DNA of 60,000 bases from NCBI GenBank assembly GCA_009760855.2, contig WPIO01000054.1, forward strand, positions 2,643,501-2,703,500. The letters run 5' to 3'. Below, in pieces: positions 1-11,118 of this stretch. Positions within the stretch are counted from its first letter, which is position 1. Each line of letters starts with the position of its first letter. The DNA is from Cristatella mucedo. Its lineage: Eukaryota; Bryozoa; Phylactolaemata; Cristatellidae. The translations under genes were made by a program, and so were the position numbers. Under the pieces are notes generated by a model, which was not told the DNA's origin, did not search any database, and worked only from the letters and a program-made list of their open reading frames with translations.

Positions 1-1290
1 CCTGTGGAGTCCCTCAAGGGTCTGCACTCGTTCCCTTGCTGTTCTCTTTTTGTACACAACCTCCGGGCAAAGTGATACAGACCGATGGAATATGATATCA
101 CTTCTATTCGGACGATACTCAGTTGTATTTGTCATTTAAACCATCAGAATCTGCTGCAGCAACTAAGAAACTGAATGCTTGCCTTGCCGACGTTCGTTCC
201 TGGATGTAGGAAAACTTCCTGAAATTAAATGATGATAAAACCAAACGGCTGCTCATAGGACACCATAAGTGTGTGGCTAGATTAAAAGGCATTGCTCTTC
301 TAATAGGTGATGCTATTGTGCGACCAACACCACGTGCTCAAAACTTAGGTGTTGTTTTCGACAGGTGCCTCAATTTTAAAATTTTCATTCCGAAGACTGC
401 TTCTACAGCTAGCCATCACGTCCGATCCCTATCAAAGATTAGGAGCTGTCTCTCGCAGTGGCTTGTAAAGATTTAACTAGCTTCTTAGTATTGCCTCGGC
501 TGAATTATTGTAATTTCCTTTTGGCTGGGCTGCCAAAGAAAGCTATTAGGCCACTGTGGCTGGCTATGAATTTGCCTGCAAGGCTAGTCTTCAAGTCCCA
601 GAGGTTTGAACACGTGTCTCCTTTGCTAAAAGAGCTATGATGGATGGTGGTTGTGCTATGGATACAGAGCAAAGTTCTTACGTTGACCTACAAGGCCCAC
701 CTCGGTTTGGGTCCTTCGTACACAGCTGAACTGCTGCATCAGTTTATGTAATGTAATGTAATGTTTAAGCAAGTTCGTGCCCTCAGGTACTATTAGCTGT
801 TCCATTCCTCCACTTAAATAAAGTTGGCAACAGAAGCTTTAGCTCTGAAGGTCCTAAACTGTGGAACTCTCTTTCCATGTTTCTTAATCAACGACGACTA
901 CTCTCCTACGGCAGACTATGGCTAATCCTTTTATGCAGTCCTGAGCTGCTACTTCCATGCAACTCACTAGATCAACTGCTCCCCTGACTCAGCTATGCTT
1001 CCCACTTTCTCTTTGTTGCGTGAGACGAAGTCTGTTGGCTACCGAATGCGTACCGAATGCTGTTTAGGCTGTGAGTGCGCAATACAAAACTCTCCTGCGT
1101 AACACCCACATGGTCTTTATGACTTTCTGGAGTTACAGACGGAGATTCATATAACTACATTACGGTAGGACGCTGCCATGACTGAGAGTTTTTTAAAGAC
1201 TACCTCCTCACATAACTTTCGAGGGCCCGGCTGTGTGAAATACTGCTATATAAATAAATAATAAATAAAAAAATAAATGAATAATAACTT
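1..1290 (+). pseudogene. CR1/L2-like non-LTR retrotransposon, 3' half of reverse transcriptase, decayed
   Basis: The fragment encodes the second half of a non-LTR retrotransposon RT. In the frame starting at base 3 the translation opens with CGVPQGS, the RT motif before the catalytic box. The catalytic box follows as FYSDDTQLY (YSDD at 105-116, where YADD is usual). Next come WM*ENFLKLNDDKT (in-frame stop) and the QNLGVVFD stretch at about 340-362. The C-terminal part (LNYCNFLLAGLPKKAI, then LTYKAHLGLGPSY) continues in shifted frames, and the family's terminal motif reads SFSSEGPKLWNSL at about 836-875. A TGA at 93-95 and later frameshifts show it is dead. It ends in a TAAATAAA-rich tail (about 1241-1290), typical of L2-type 3' ends. 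The 5' part lies outside the window. The CR1/L2 assignment rests on motif recognition only. Confidence 0.88.
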
Positions 1291-1639
1291 GTGAAATAAT
1301 AATACTTATGGAGGCCTGCATGTACAATCATGCAAAAACTCATATATACGTGTGAGTATGTCCTTGCAGTGTACATCGATTACCGTATTACTTCGAAGAC
1401 CGATTATAATATATAATCTATCTTATTTTTGATTTTTGATGTTACAACAATTATCTGCCTATTCGTCGTGCGAGTGTAAGAGCTCATCGCCGGCACTTTA
1501 CAAAGTCTCAGCAAATGAGTTAAATGGAGTCAGTCTTGCTTTCATTTCATTGCATAACAATTTCAATTCATTTTGTGTGTGAACGCTACGCCTCACGGAC
1601 GATTTTGACATTTAAATTTTGACAATTTTGCGTACTTAA
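1291..1639. other. Gap with no recognised feature
   Basis: This AT-rich stretch between the L2-like tail and dispersed repeat B shows no coding frame, hairpin or repeat that I could support. Confidence 0.5.
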
Positions 1640-1675
1640 TCGAGAGATGCAAAAACGAAGAGACTGGACATCGAA

Positions 1676-2011
1676 ATGGATGAAATTCATGGTGAGGTCT
1701 CGATGAATAGGCTTACATTGCATGCCAATTTGCCCGTTTCAGGTTCATCGGACAGCAGTGCAAAGTTTGTTGCCACAGCTGTTAGCAGCCTCCAAGCACA
1801 GCCAATTAGCGGAAATGCTATACTAGCTCAGCTTATCGAGTCGACATTAATGGCGTGTGGCTTCAAGTGCTTCCGGAATACTCAGTGCATTGCGATTGAC
1901 TTCGACGAAGGGGGAAATGGAATGTGCAGCTTGCTGCGCTCAGTTGGACCTTCTTTGAATTTCACAATTATTTTCATTAGGACCATGGGTATTGGCCGAT
2001 GCAAAATTTAA
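1676..2011 (+). pseudogene. ORF relic of repeat B, 111 codons, family unknown
   Basis: An ATG-started open frame of 111 codons. I do not recognise the product. Evidence that it was once coding comes from the diverged B copy at about 52405-52665. There, in the corresponding frame, the start MTEIPGE parallels MDEIHGE here, and the segment LMA-G--CFRN-QC---FDEGGN is kept although that copy carries several stops. Amino acids are retained better than the surrounding bases. The frame here ends at a TAA just before the part that is repeated in the array units, so the array contains only downstream sequence. There is no signal peptide, membrane segment or catalytic motif. It may be an ORF1-like or terminal part of a mobile element, or an old exon carried along by the repeat. 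Function unknown. Confidence 0.4.
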
Positions 2012-2711
2012 AAAAATTATCTGGTTTGAGCAATTATGAGGTTTTACAGTTATTGGTGCTCATGGAAACGCGGTCTCGTTTTTAGTTTCTTCAAACACCT
2101 CTCGACCTGAAAATTTAGCATTGGGTACGTACAATTTATTTTTGCACAAACCAAATAATTTGCTAAGCTCTTATCGAACCTACGATCTACTTGGTCACAT
2201 TGATCTTAATGCAAAACCACTCACTAAACGCCATTATTGTTTGCCCTTAAGCAGCTTGGTCTTTCAATATATTGCACTCAACATGTTTGATCGTGCAATT
2301 ATTCCAAACTTCTGGAGATAAGAACGGTTGATTGTTTCTAAAAATGAGTGATTCAGCGAACCATTTATTTGTTTCACAATTCAACTGCGTGCTCGACCCA
2401 CTATGATAAAAAGTACTCTAAAGCGGAAGGGGAAAGTTCACAACTTTATTCGAACGTTTAGTGCCACGTTGTATCTAAAAATAAAAAACGGGAGCTCGTT
2501 ATTTTATCGTGAATTTGCATTCATAAAAATGTGCTCATATGACCTCTCTATTTGCAGTTTATACCTTAAATGACACATCCCTACGGTAAACATACCTATA
2601 TTATAACAATAAAATTATAAGGTATAAATAATAATATAACTATATACTATTTGAACAATAAAACTATAATAAAAAAGAAACTATTATATGTAAATTTGCA
2701 TACTCTAAATA

Positions 2712-2756
<45 letters not shown>

Positions 2757-2772
2757 TATATATATATATATT
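2712..2772. repeat. (TA)n microsatellite
   Basis: An almost pure TA run with one interruption (ATAGTATATA). It sits in the truncated first unit at the position of the AT-rich block that closes every full unit, and appears to be a local expansion of that block. Confidence 0.9.
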
Positions 2773-2998
2773 GCAAATACTATATATATGTAATACAATT
2801 ATAATGATAAAATGATATAATAACTATAACTATGGTTTAGCAAGTGTGCTCTCCATGCAGTATGCGACTGTGGAATTCGGTTTATCATTTCTTGAGTGAC
2901 AACAATTGCACTCCTGCTACTGACCGCGGGGCATTCTTCCCAGATGTCCCGGCTAAGGTAATTCCATAAACCTGACCTTACTTGTCTGACTTGTCTTC

Positions 2999-3185
2999 CT
3001 TGTCTGATACCCAATACAAGTCTGAAATCCTTGGGAGACCATACCTTTAGTTCGCATGCTTCAAAAGCCAGTGGGTCCCTCACGAGCTGCTTTACGACAT
3101 CTCAAGACTTGTCCTCCTTAAGAAAACGCATCCTATATCACAAGTATTTATTGCAAGAAAGGCGAAGTAAAAATAAATTTTTGAT
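2999..3185 (+). pseudogene. L2-like RT C-terminus, 3' part only, unit 0
   Basis: Only the last part of the fragment survives, from TACCCAATACAAG to AAATAAATTTTT, because the internal deletion of unit 0 removed the rest. Confidence 0.6.
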
Positions 3186-4558
3186 TTGAATTATTAGATG
3201 TTATTATTTGATGCAAACCGTTGTTTTGGTTCAACGTTTTGTTGATAAATACCGGAAGATTAGCTCGTATTTGGAGACCTCAAGATCCTGTGTCCTACCT
3301 ATCCAGTGTCGGGTGTGTAAATTATATGCACACTGAAAATCATGAATCTGAGAGGCTCTTAATGCCCTCCTGACGTGCCTCGTCATGTAACTCTGTGCGA
3401 AATATTGTTCCACGATTTTTTAACGCAATTTATTTGAGCAGACAAGTAATGCAACGTTCTGGACTTTACATGTGATATAGAAAATACGCCCTGGGCTGAG
3501 CGATCGTGTGGCTTCCAAGTTTTTGGTGCTTATCGAAAGGCAGTCTCGTTTTTAGTTTCTTCAAGACCCTCTAGACCTACTTATTTAGCATTGGGTATGT
3601 ACAAATTTTTTTTGCACCAAGCACCATATTAGCCAAGCACTTGACGACCGTACGACCTAGTTGGTCGCTTTGATCGTAACACAATACCGCTCGCTGAATG
3701 CCATTATGTTTCGACCTTTAGCAACGTGGTCTTTGAATAGGCTGAAATCTACATGTCCGATCATGCAAATATTCTGAAGAGCAAGAGAAAAGAAAAGTTG
3801 ATTGCTTCTAAAAATGAGTGACTTCAGTGAAAGATTTATTTGTTTTATAATTAAAGTGCGTGAAGTACCCATTCTGACAAAATTACTGTAAAGCTGAAAG
3901 GGAAAGATCATAACTTTATTTGTACATTTAGTGCCATGTTGCAGTTGAAAAACTAAAAACGGGAGCTCGTCATTTCATAATGAAAGCATTTTTATAAAAA
4001 AACAACTCGCTTGACCTATCAATTTGCAGCTTTTACTTTAAATGACAAATGGCCGTGGTAACTATATTTATTATATTCGTACACTATTTTTTAATATAGT
4101 TATATATTTCATAACTATATAATAACGAAACTATGCAACTGTAATATCACATAATATAATTTTAATGATATAGCAATACAATAACTCAAACTACAGTATT
4201 GCCAGTGGGATATTTATGCAGTATGTCACTGCGGAATTCAGTTTATCATTTCTTGAGTGACAACAAGTGCACTCCTGCTACTGACCGCAGGACATTCTTC
4301 CCAGATGTCCCGGCTAAGGTAATTCCAAAAACCTGACCTTACTTGACAGACGGTTGAGACTCAGCTATGCTCTTTGCTTTCTCTGACTTGCATAAGTTAC
4401 AGTTCGTGGGCAAGCTGCCACGCAACGAAAGTCGATAAGAAACTGATCGTTCAATTTATTTTCCATTCGTATTCTGATATTTCTAAAAAGAAAATACAAC
4501 ATGCGGTTTTCCGTAGTAGCATCTTTGCAGTTGGTGTGGTTTTGCCGAATTAGCTAAA

Positions 4559-4655
4559 GGGGATGCCATGCATCTGCCGAGCTTATTCGGTGAGCGAATA
4601 AGGTGCTTGCTCCGATCAAGGTCTGTCTGAGGTCGTGGGCTCGAGCCCCGAGGCA
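4559..4655 (+). repeat. tRNA-like (SINE-head-like) module, unit 1
   Basis: A good internal Pol III B box, GGCTCGAGCCC (4638-4648), matches GGTTCGANTCC at all but two positions. About 35-45 bp upstream lies a D-arm-like GAGCGAATAAGGTGC element with AAGG in the loop, reminiscent of leucine or serine tRNA. An 8-bp perfect hairpin, CTTATTCG/CGAATAAG (4582-4589 with 4595-4602), overlaps it. The anticodon stem is not recognisable, so this is not a tRNA gene. It looks like a degenerate tRNA-derived head as in SINEs. Whether Pol III uses it is unknown. Confidence 0.5.
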
Positions 4656-6645
4656 TGCGTGTGAAGCGCATGTATGCAGATTAGGTTTTGTTGGGGCGCT
4701 ATGCAAATGAATCAAACATCTACAGCATAGGTGGGACGTCGGTCAATGGACCTGTTCATATTTCATACTAGGCTCGATCTCTTTATGGTTCCGTACCTAA
4801 TGGTTCTGAATATCTCCGTTATGGGTATTTGTCTTTGAAAAAGCTTTAGAATACGTAAATTGTGTTCACTTCGCCAAATACTGCAAAACAATTTAAATCT
4901 GCTTCGCTACGTCTCATAAACTAATTCAATATCTAGCGGCACAGCCACTCAAAGTTCTTTATCCACGAATAAGGATTAAGGATCTCTGAGGACGATAAAT
5001 CGGCTGATTGCATCCAACACTTAAATACGCCGGCGGCCGTGGCTTTTGCTCGGAAATTTATACATTTTGGAACTCAATTCCTCAATTATTATTGCAAGAC
5101 ATTCACTGTCTTTTCACCATTTCGTTTTCACCCTATCCTGTCGTTCAGAGCTGCAACTTCAGAAGGAAGAAGTACATTGGCGTTCAAACATAGCAATTAT
5201 CAGATTTAATATCATGGTATGATCGCTCTTACCCAAGTATCGTTTAGTATTTACATATCATTTCTGGAACACGTTGTACTTATCCTTTCGTATTTCTTTG
5301 CGTTTTGAGCTTTTTCTGTTTTGGAAATTATATGGCAAAAGCCGTATAAACAGTTCACGAACTGGTAAAACATTGAGGATGAATAATGGCGATAAGAAGG
5401 GCAAGCAGAGCAAATGGAAATTATTTGCTATGTGGTAATTTGGAAATTGTTGGTGTCTTTCTTACATTTAACTTCCATGCAGTGCTGCCTCAGACCGTCA
5501 TCCAGGGCAATCGTGTTTATGACCATGCTGGGTTCTCAAATACAGTTTCCCTAGGCATAATATTCTGGGTCATCATCTGATGCACAGTGAAATGTAAACG
5601 GCGACACGATTTGGCAATACGGGCACTGGAGGTGCTTTCGTTGCTTGCAGTACTCGTGCTGGTAAATATTCGCTTAGGTCTTCATTGTCAGTATTTAAGA
5701 ATGGATCCGGCTTATTATTCAAGCATTTAACCCGAGAAAATTCTAGCCCCAACAAACCAGTCCTAGACTACAATTTTGAAAGGATGTCACTGGCTTACAT
5801 TAATCGACAAACTGTCAGGACCGGCTAAGAAAGAATCTGTAACACAGTGTCAAGTTGCATGTTCGGTGCCAATAATAATGTTTTTCTACTACATAGGGGA
5901 ATCCAGTTCCATGTGCTTTGTTCTTGTGATATTCGGTAGGTCAATATATTTATCTGAGATGAGTTTTCAGCTAGTACGATTTTATTAGGCTGCATCGATT
6001 ACAAGAGATTATAAAAGCGTGATGTTAGTCCTCTTCGATGTTGTTATTTTTTTAATCAAAATGTTTAATAAGACAAATTGTCTGAGAAAAAATGACCGCA
6101 TATATTAAATCAGATACACGGAGCTGCTATGCGACTTAGCCATATGTTACTGCTGCCGAGAATTATGGATTGTCTTATGTCGGCTGCAGGAGACATGCAA
6201 ACAAGAATTTTAGGCTTTGAAGTTATTGATGTTCCTAAATTTAAAAAGATGAGCTGGACTGTGTGGTTTTGCTGTTTTTATACTATCGATTTTCACGAAT
6301 TTCTCTCGTTTTCAGACTCCACCACTAGCACAAGACCTGCATCGTCAGCATCGGGTATGATCTAGCTTGTATGCCCACCTAACTCGAACCTATAAAGTTG
6401 CTAAACACAGAATGCCCCTTAAGTGCCAGGCTGAACCAAGTAGGATTTTGAAAAGATGATGACGAACGCTCTGAATAAGCTCTTCCTGTGAATCAGATAT
6501 TAAAGATGCTAGAATACTACCTATCAGGTCTAACCAAGACCTCTCACTAGACAATTGCATGACCTAAAGAGTCTAGTCTGCCTTTTAGATACGTAACATT
6601 GCTTAAATTCGGGCTCGTTTAGACCATGATATCACCGTTAGAATG

Positions 6646-7135
6646 CACCATGCATTCGAGACATCCTGTCTTGCCGTTTGTTTTGCATCGCTTGCTGGCC
6701 TAATGGCCACTGCAGTCAGGTTCGTACAGCAGGTGAAAAACACTGCAGCTATACTCCTTCGTCTAGAGCTTCACAGTGACCGTAGAAAAAAAATTCTCAC
6801 CGACCCAAACTAGCTGCGAGTCAAGCAACATATAGACTTTGAGGTGGTTGTCACTCACTGTAAGGTCCATAAATTGTTTCGCGAAAGCCCACATATCTGA
6901 TCTCATCCCCTACCAAGCTAAGCATTTTAAAACGTGCTTTTCGGAAACTAACTGTTTACCAATACCCAATACAAGTCAAAAATCCTTAGGAGACCATACC
7001 TTAAGTCTGCATGCTTCAAAACCCAGTGGGTCACTCACGAGCTGTATTCGACATCTTAAGACTCGTCCTCATTAAGAAAACGCGTCCTAAACCACTGGTA
7101 TTTCTTGCAACAAACAGAAAATGAAATGAAGTTTT
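6646..7135 (+). pseudogene. L2-like RT C-terminus and 3' end, unit 1
   Basis: Translation in shifting frames gives the ordered C-terminal motifs of CR1/L2-type RTs: HHAFETSC, SLAGLMATAVRFVQQV, NTAAILLRLE, the equivalent of LHWLRVKQRIDFKV (LRVKQHIDFEVVV), ISDLIP, then NCLPIPNTSQKSLGDH, which corresponds to the LKTLGDRAFSVAAPKLWNSLP region of intact elements. It carries an in-frame stop after ILTDPN and frameshifts. The same piece recurs in every unit, so it was captured before amplification. The catalytic part of RT is absent, so it cannot be active. Confidence 0.75.
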
Positions 7136-8016
7136 TGAATTGAATCAATTAGATGTTATTATTTGATGCAAACCGTTGTTCTGGTTCAACGTTATTGTTG
7201 CTAAATACCGAAGATTAAGTCGTATTTAGAGTCCTCAAAATCCTATGTCCTACCTATTCAGTGTCGGGTGTGTAAACTATATGCACACTGGAAGTCATGA
7301 ATCTGATAGGCTCTTAATGCCCTCCTGACGTGCCTCGTCATGTAACTCTGTGCGAAATATTGTTCCACGATTTCTTAACGCAATTTCTTTGAGCAGACAA
7401 GTAATGCAACGTTCTGGACTTGACATGTGATATAGAAAATATGCTCTGGGCTGACCGATCGTGTGGCTTCCAAGTTTTTGGTGCTCATCGAAAAGCAGTC
7501 TCGTTTTTAGTTTCTTCAAGCACCTCTGGACCTACTTATTTTGCATCGGGTATGTACAATTTATTTGTGCTCCAACCAACATATTTGCCAAGCACTTGAC
7601 GACCGTACGACCTACTTGGTCGCATTGATCGTAACACAAAACTGCTCGCTGAATGCCATTATTGTTCAACCTTTAGCAGTGTGGTCTTTGAAAAGGCTGA
7701 ACTCGATATGTTCGATCATGCAAATTTTCTTGAGAGCAAGAGAAAGGAAAAGTTGATTGCTTCTAAAAATGAGTGACTTCAGTGAAAGATTTATTTGTCT
7801 TACAATTGAACTACCTGCAGTACCCACTCTGACAAAAAATACTTAAAAGATGAATGGGATTGATCGTAACTTTATTCGTCCATTTAGTGCCACGTTGCAG
7901 TTAAAAAACTAAAAACGGGAGCTCGTTGTTTCATAATGGAAGCATTTTCATAAAAAAGAGCTCGCTTGACCTATCAATTCTCATCATTTACCTAAAATGT
8001 CAAATAGCTAAGGTAA

Positions 8017-8152
8017 CTATAACTATAATAATCGCAAACTATTACCTAATAGAGTTATATATAATATAACTGTATAATAACAAAACTATGCAACTATAAT
8101 AACATTTAATATAATTATATTGATAAAGTAATATAAAAACTCAAACTACAGT
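8017..8152. repeat. AT-rich block closing each unit (unit 1 shown)
   Basis: About 140 bp made almost only of A and T, with repeated AACTATAA and AATATAA words. Equivalent blocks lie at about 2580-2840 and 4062-4195 (unit 0), 11990-12130, 15950-16095, 19950-20092, 23944-24083, 27930-28073, 31914-32055 and 35900-36040. It is missing at the end of unit 9. It could be a bent or easily melted segment or a matrix-attachment-like stretch. No function can be shown. Confidence 0.7.
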
Positions 8153-8539
8153 ATTGCCAGTGTGATCTGCATGCAGTATGTCACTGTGGAATTCAGTTTA
8201 TCCTTTCTTGAGTGACAAAAAGTGCACTCCTGCTACTGACAGCTGGGCATTCTTCCCAGAGGTCCCGGCTAGGCTAATTCCATAAACCTGACCTTACTTG
8301 TCGGACGGTGTGAGACTCACCTATTCTCTTTGCTTTCTCTGAGTTGCATAAGTTGCAGTTCATGGGCAAGCTGCCACGCAAGGAAAGTCGATTAGAACTG
8401 ATTGTTCAACATATTTTTCATTCGTATTCTGTACTTGCCTAATAACAAAAATAAATACAACTAAGTAAATGCAAATACAACATGCGGTTTTCCGTAGTAG
8501 CATCTTTGCAGTTGGTGTGGTTTTGCCGAATTAGCTAAA

Positions 8540-8636
8540 GGGGATGCCATGCATCTGCCGAGCTTATTCGGTGAGCGAATAAGGTGGTCGCCCCGATCAA
8601 GGTCTGTCTGAGGTCGTGGGCTCGAGCCCCGAGGCA
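8540..8636 (+). repeat. tRNA-like module, unit 2
   Basis: The B box (8619-8629) is kept. The D-arm 3' strand is altered (GGTGGTCGCC), so pairing with GAGC is lost. Confidence 0.45.
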
Positions 8637-10625
8637 TTTGTGTGAAGCGCATGTATGCAGATTAAGTTCTGTTGGGGCGCTATGCAAATGGATCAAACAT
8701 CTACAGCCTAGGTGGGACGTCGTAAATGGACCTGTTCATATTTCATACTAGGCTCGATCTCTTTATGGTTCAGTAACTACTGGTTCTGAATATCTCCGTT
8801 AAGGGTATTTGGCTTTGAAAAGCTTCTGAAGATGTAAATTGTGTTCACTTCGCTACGTTCTGCAAAACAATTTAAATCTGCATCGTTATGTCTCTTAAAA
8901 TAATTCAATATCGACCGGCACAGCCGCTCAAAGTTCTTTATCCACGAATAAGGATTAAGGATCTCTGAGGACGATAAATCAGCTGATTGCATCCAACACT
9001 TCAATACGCTGGCGGCCGACGCTTTTGCTCGGAAATGTATACATTTTGGAACTCAACTCCTCAATTATTATTGCAAGACGTTCACTGTCTTTTCACCATT
9101 TCGTTTTCACCCTATCCTGTCGTTCAGAGCGGCAACTTCAGAAGGAAGAAGTACATTGGCGTTCAAACATAGGAATCATCAGATTAATTATCATGGTATG
9201 ATGGCTCTTACCCAAGTATCGTTTAGTATTTACATATTTATCCTGGAACAGGTTGTCCTCATCCTTTCGTATTTCTTGGCGTTTTGAGCTTTTTCTGTTT
9301 TGAAAATCATGTGACAAAAGCAGTATAAACAGTTCACGAACTGGTAAAACAGTGAGGATGAATAATTGCGATAAGAAGGGGGAGCAGAGCAAATGGAAAT
9401 TATTTGCTATGTGGTAATTGGGTACTTGTTGGTGTCTTTCTTACATGTAACTTTCATGCTGTGCTCCCTCAGATCGTCATCCAGGGCATTCGTGTTTATG
9501 ACCATGCTGGGTTCTGAAAAAACAGTTTCCCCAGGCAAAACTATCATGGTCATCATCTGATGCATAAAAAATGTAAACGGTGACACGATTTGGCAATACG
9601 GGCACGGAAGGTGCTTTCGTTGCTTGCAGTACTCGTGCTGGTAAATATTTGTTTACGTCTTCATTGTCAGTACTTGAGGATGGATCCGGCTTATTATTCA
9701 AGCACGTAAGCCGAGAAAATTCTAGCCCCAACATACCAGTCCTATACTACAAATTTGAACGGATGTCACTGGCTTACATTCATCGACAGACTGTCAGGAT
9801 TGGCTAAGAAAGAATCTGTAACACAGTGTCAAGTTGCATGTTCCGTGCCAATCATAAAGTTTTACTACTACATAGGGGAATCTAGTTCCATGTGCTTTGT
9901 TCTCGTGGGATTCGGTAGGTATATATATTTATCTGAGATGAGTTTTCAGCTAGTACGATTTTATTAGGCTGCATCGATTACAAGAGATTATAAAAGCATG
10001 ATGTTAGTCCTGTTCGATATTGTTATTTTTGTTAATCAAAATGTTTAATAAGACAAATTGTCTGAGAAAAAATGACCTGATATAATAAATCAGATACAAG
10101 GAGCTGCTATGCGACTTAGCCAGATGTTACTGCGGCCGAGACTTATGGATTGTCTTATGTCGGCTGCAGGAGACATGTAAACAAGAATTTTAGGCTTTGA
10201 AGTTATTGATGTTCCTAAATTTAAAAAGATGAGCTGGACTGTGTGGTTTTGCTGTTTTTATACTATCGATTTTCACGAATTTCTCTCGTTTTCAGACTCC
10301 ACAACTACCACAAGACCTGCATCGTCGGCATCGGGTATGATCTAGCTTGTATGCCCACGCAACTCGAACCTATAAAGCTGCTAAACACACAATGCCCCTT
10401 AAGTGCCAGGCTGAACCACGTAGGATTTTGAAAAGATGATGACGAACGCTATCAATAAGCTCATACTGTGCATCAGATATTAAAGATGCCAGAATGCTAC
10501 CTATCAGGTCTAACCAAGACCTCTCACTAGACAATTGCATGACCTAAAGAGTCTAGTCTGCCTTTTAGATACGTAACATAACTTACATTCGGGCTCATTT
10601 AGACCGTTATATCACCGTCAGAATG

Positions 10626-11118
10626 CACCATGCATTCAAGACATCCTGTCTTGCCATTTGTTTTGCATCGCTTGCTGGCCTAATGGCCACTGCAGTCAGG
10701 TTCCTACAGCAGGTGAAAAACACTGCAGCTATACTTCTTCGTCTCAAGCATCACCGTGACCGTGGAAAAAAATTTCTCCCCGACCCAAACTAGCTGCAAG
10801 TCAAGCAACGTTAAGACTTTGAGGTTGTTGTCACTCACTGTAAGGTCCATAAATTCTTTGGCGAAAGCCCACATATCCGATCTAATCCCCCACCAAGGTA
10901 AGAATCGCACCACATGCTTTTCGGAAACTAACTGTTTACTAATACCCAATACAAGTCTGAAATCCTTAGGAGACCATACCATTAGTTCGCATGCTTCAAA
11001 GGCCAGTGGGTCACTCGCGAGCTGCTTTACGACATCTCAAGACTTGTCCTTATTAAGAAAACGCATCCTATATCACTGGTATTTATTGCAAGAAAGAGAA
11101 AGTAAAAATAAATTTTTA
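10626..11118 (+). pseudogene. L2-like RT C-terminus, unit 2
   Basis: The best-preserved array copy: a single frame of about 120 codons (10756-11124) includes HISDLIPHQGKNRTTCF, NTSLKSLGDHTISSHASK and a C-terminus rich in K, R and E. It still lacks the catalytic core. Confidence 0.75.

Larger units (their letters stand above)
1640..2991 (+). repeat. Dispersed repeat B, copy 1 (overlaps the truncated first array unit)
   Basis: This segment aligns by eye, in the same order, with 52360-53530. Shared landmarks include an ORF relic, a TTGGTGCTCATGG-type block, TAGTGCCACG followed by an AAAACGGGAGCTCG-type block, and the CTTCCCAG...CCCGGCTAAGG-type block. From about 2021 onward it also matches the tandem units (for example 3520-4350), so the array unit contains B-type sequence. 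The 52-kb copy is much more diverged. No terminal inverted repeats or target duplications were seen, so the class of B is unknown. Confidence 0.6.
2021..4232 (+). repeat. Array unit 0, internally deleted left-edge unit
   Basis: The left part (2021-2990) matches the end of a unit and the first 115 or so bases of the next. At about 2990-3006 the sequence jumps from the CTTACTTGTCTGAC point of the unit (equivalent to about 4345) to the ATACCCAATACAAG point (equivalent to about 6958), losing about 2.6 kb. The junction contains repeated CTTGTCT words. From 3006 to 4232 it runs on as a normal unit end. Its right part shares an edge variant (TACGCCCTGGG, CACCAAGCACCATATTAGCC) with the end of unit 9. 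Confidence 0.85.
4233..8187 (+). repeat. Array unit 1 (3955 bp)
   Basis: First full-length unit, clearly diverged from the core by scattered substitutions. Order within the unit: GGAATTC mark; tRNA-like module 4559-4655; ATGCAAAT octamer 4701-4708; about 1.9 kb of unrecognised AT-rich sequence; L2-like RT fragment 6646-7135; a B-like stretch with TCTCGTTTTTAG (about 7499) to GCATCGGGTATG (7543); AT-rich block 8017-8152. A 78-codon ATG frame at 6129-6365 is open here but broken in units 2 and 3. Confidence 0.95.

Noticed and set aside
4461-4690. A possible true tRNA gene
   Set aside because: The acceptor stem and anticodon stem cannot be formed and the T stem has mismatches. Only B box and D-arm-like parts are convincing.
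5573-5755. Minus-strand 60-codon frame (MLGLEFSR...) open in all nine units
   Set aside because: Unit 1 starts with TTG rather than ATG, the frame is short, the substitutions include drastic changes, and no domain is recognisable. Six of the nine copies are nearly the same sequence and so not independent evidence.
6317-6355. A 39-base stretch flanked by TTTTCAG and GTATGA that looks like a small exon
   Set aside because: Such AG/GT pairs are common by chance. There is no open frame joining it to a neighbour, and the same layout in the related block at 7510-7550 has TTTTTAG and GTATGT without a frame.
6129-6365. ATG frame of 78 codons (MRLSHML...), recurring in the units
   Set aside because: It is open in units 1 and 4-9 but has stop codons in unit 2 (TAA at about 10170) and unit 3 (TGA at about 14083), and is lengthened by single-base indels in units 4 and 8. 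The sharing is explained by copying, not by selection for protein.
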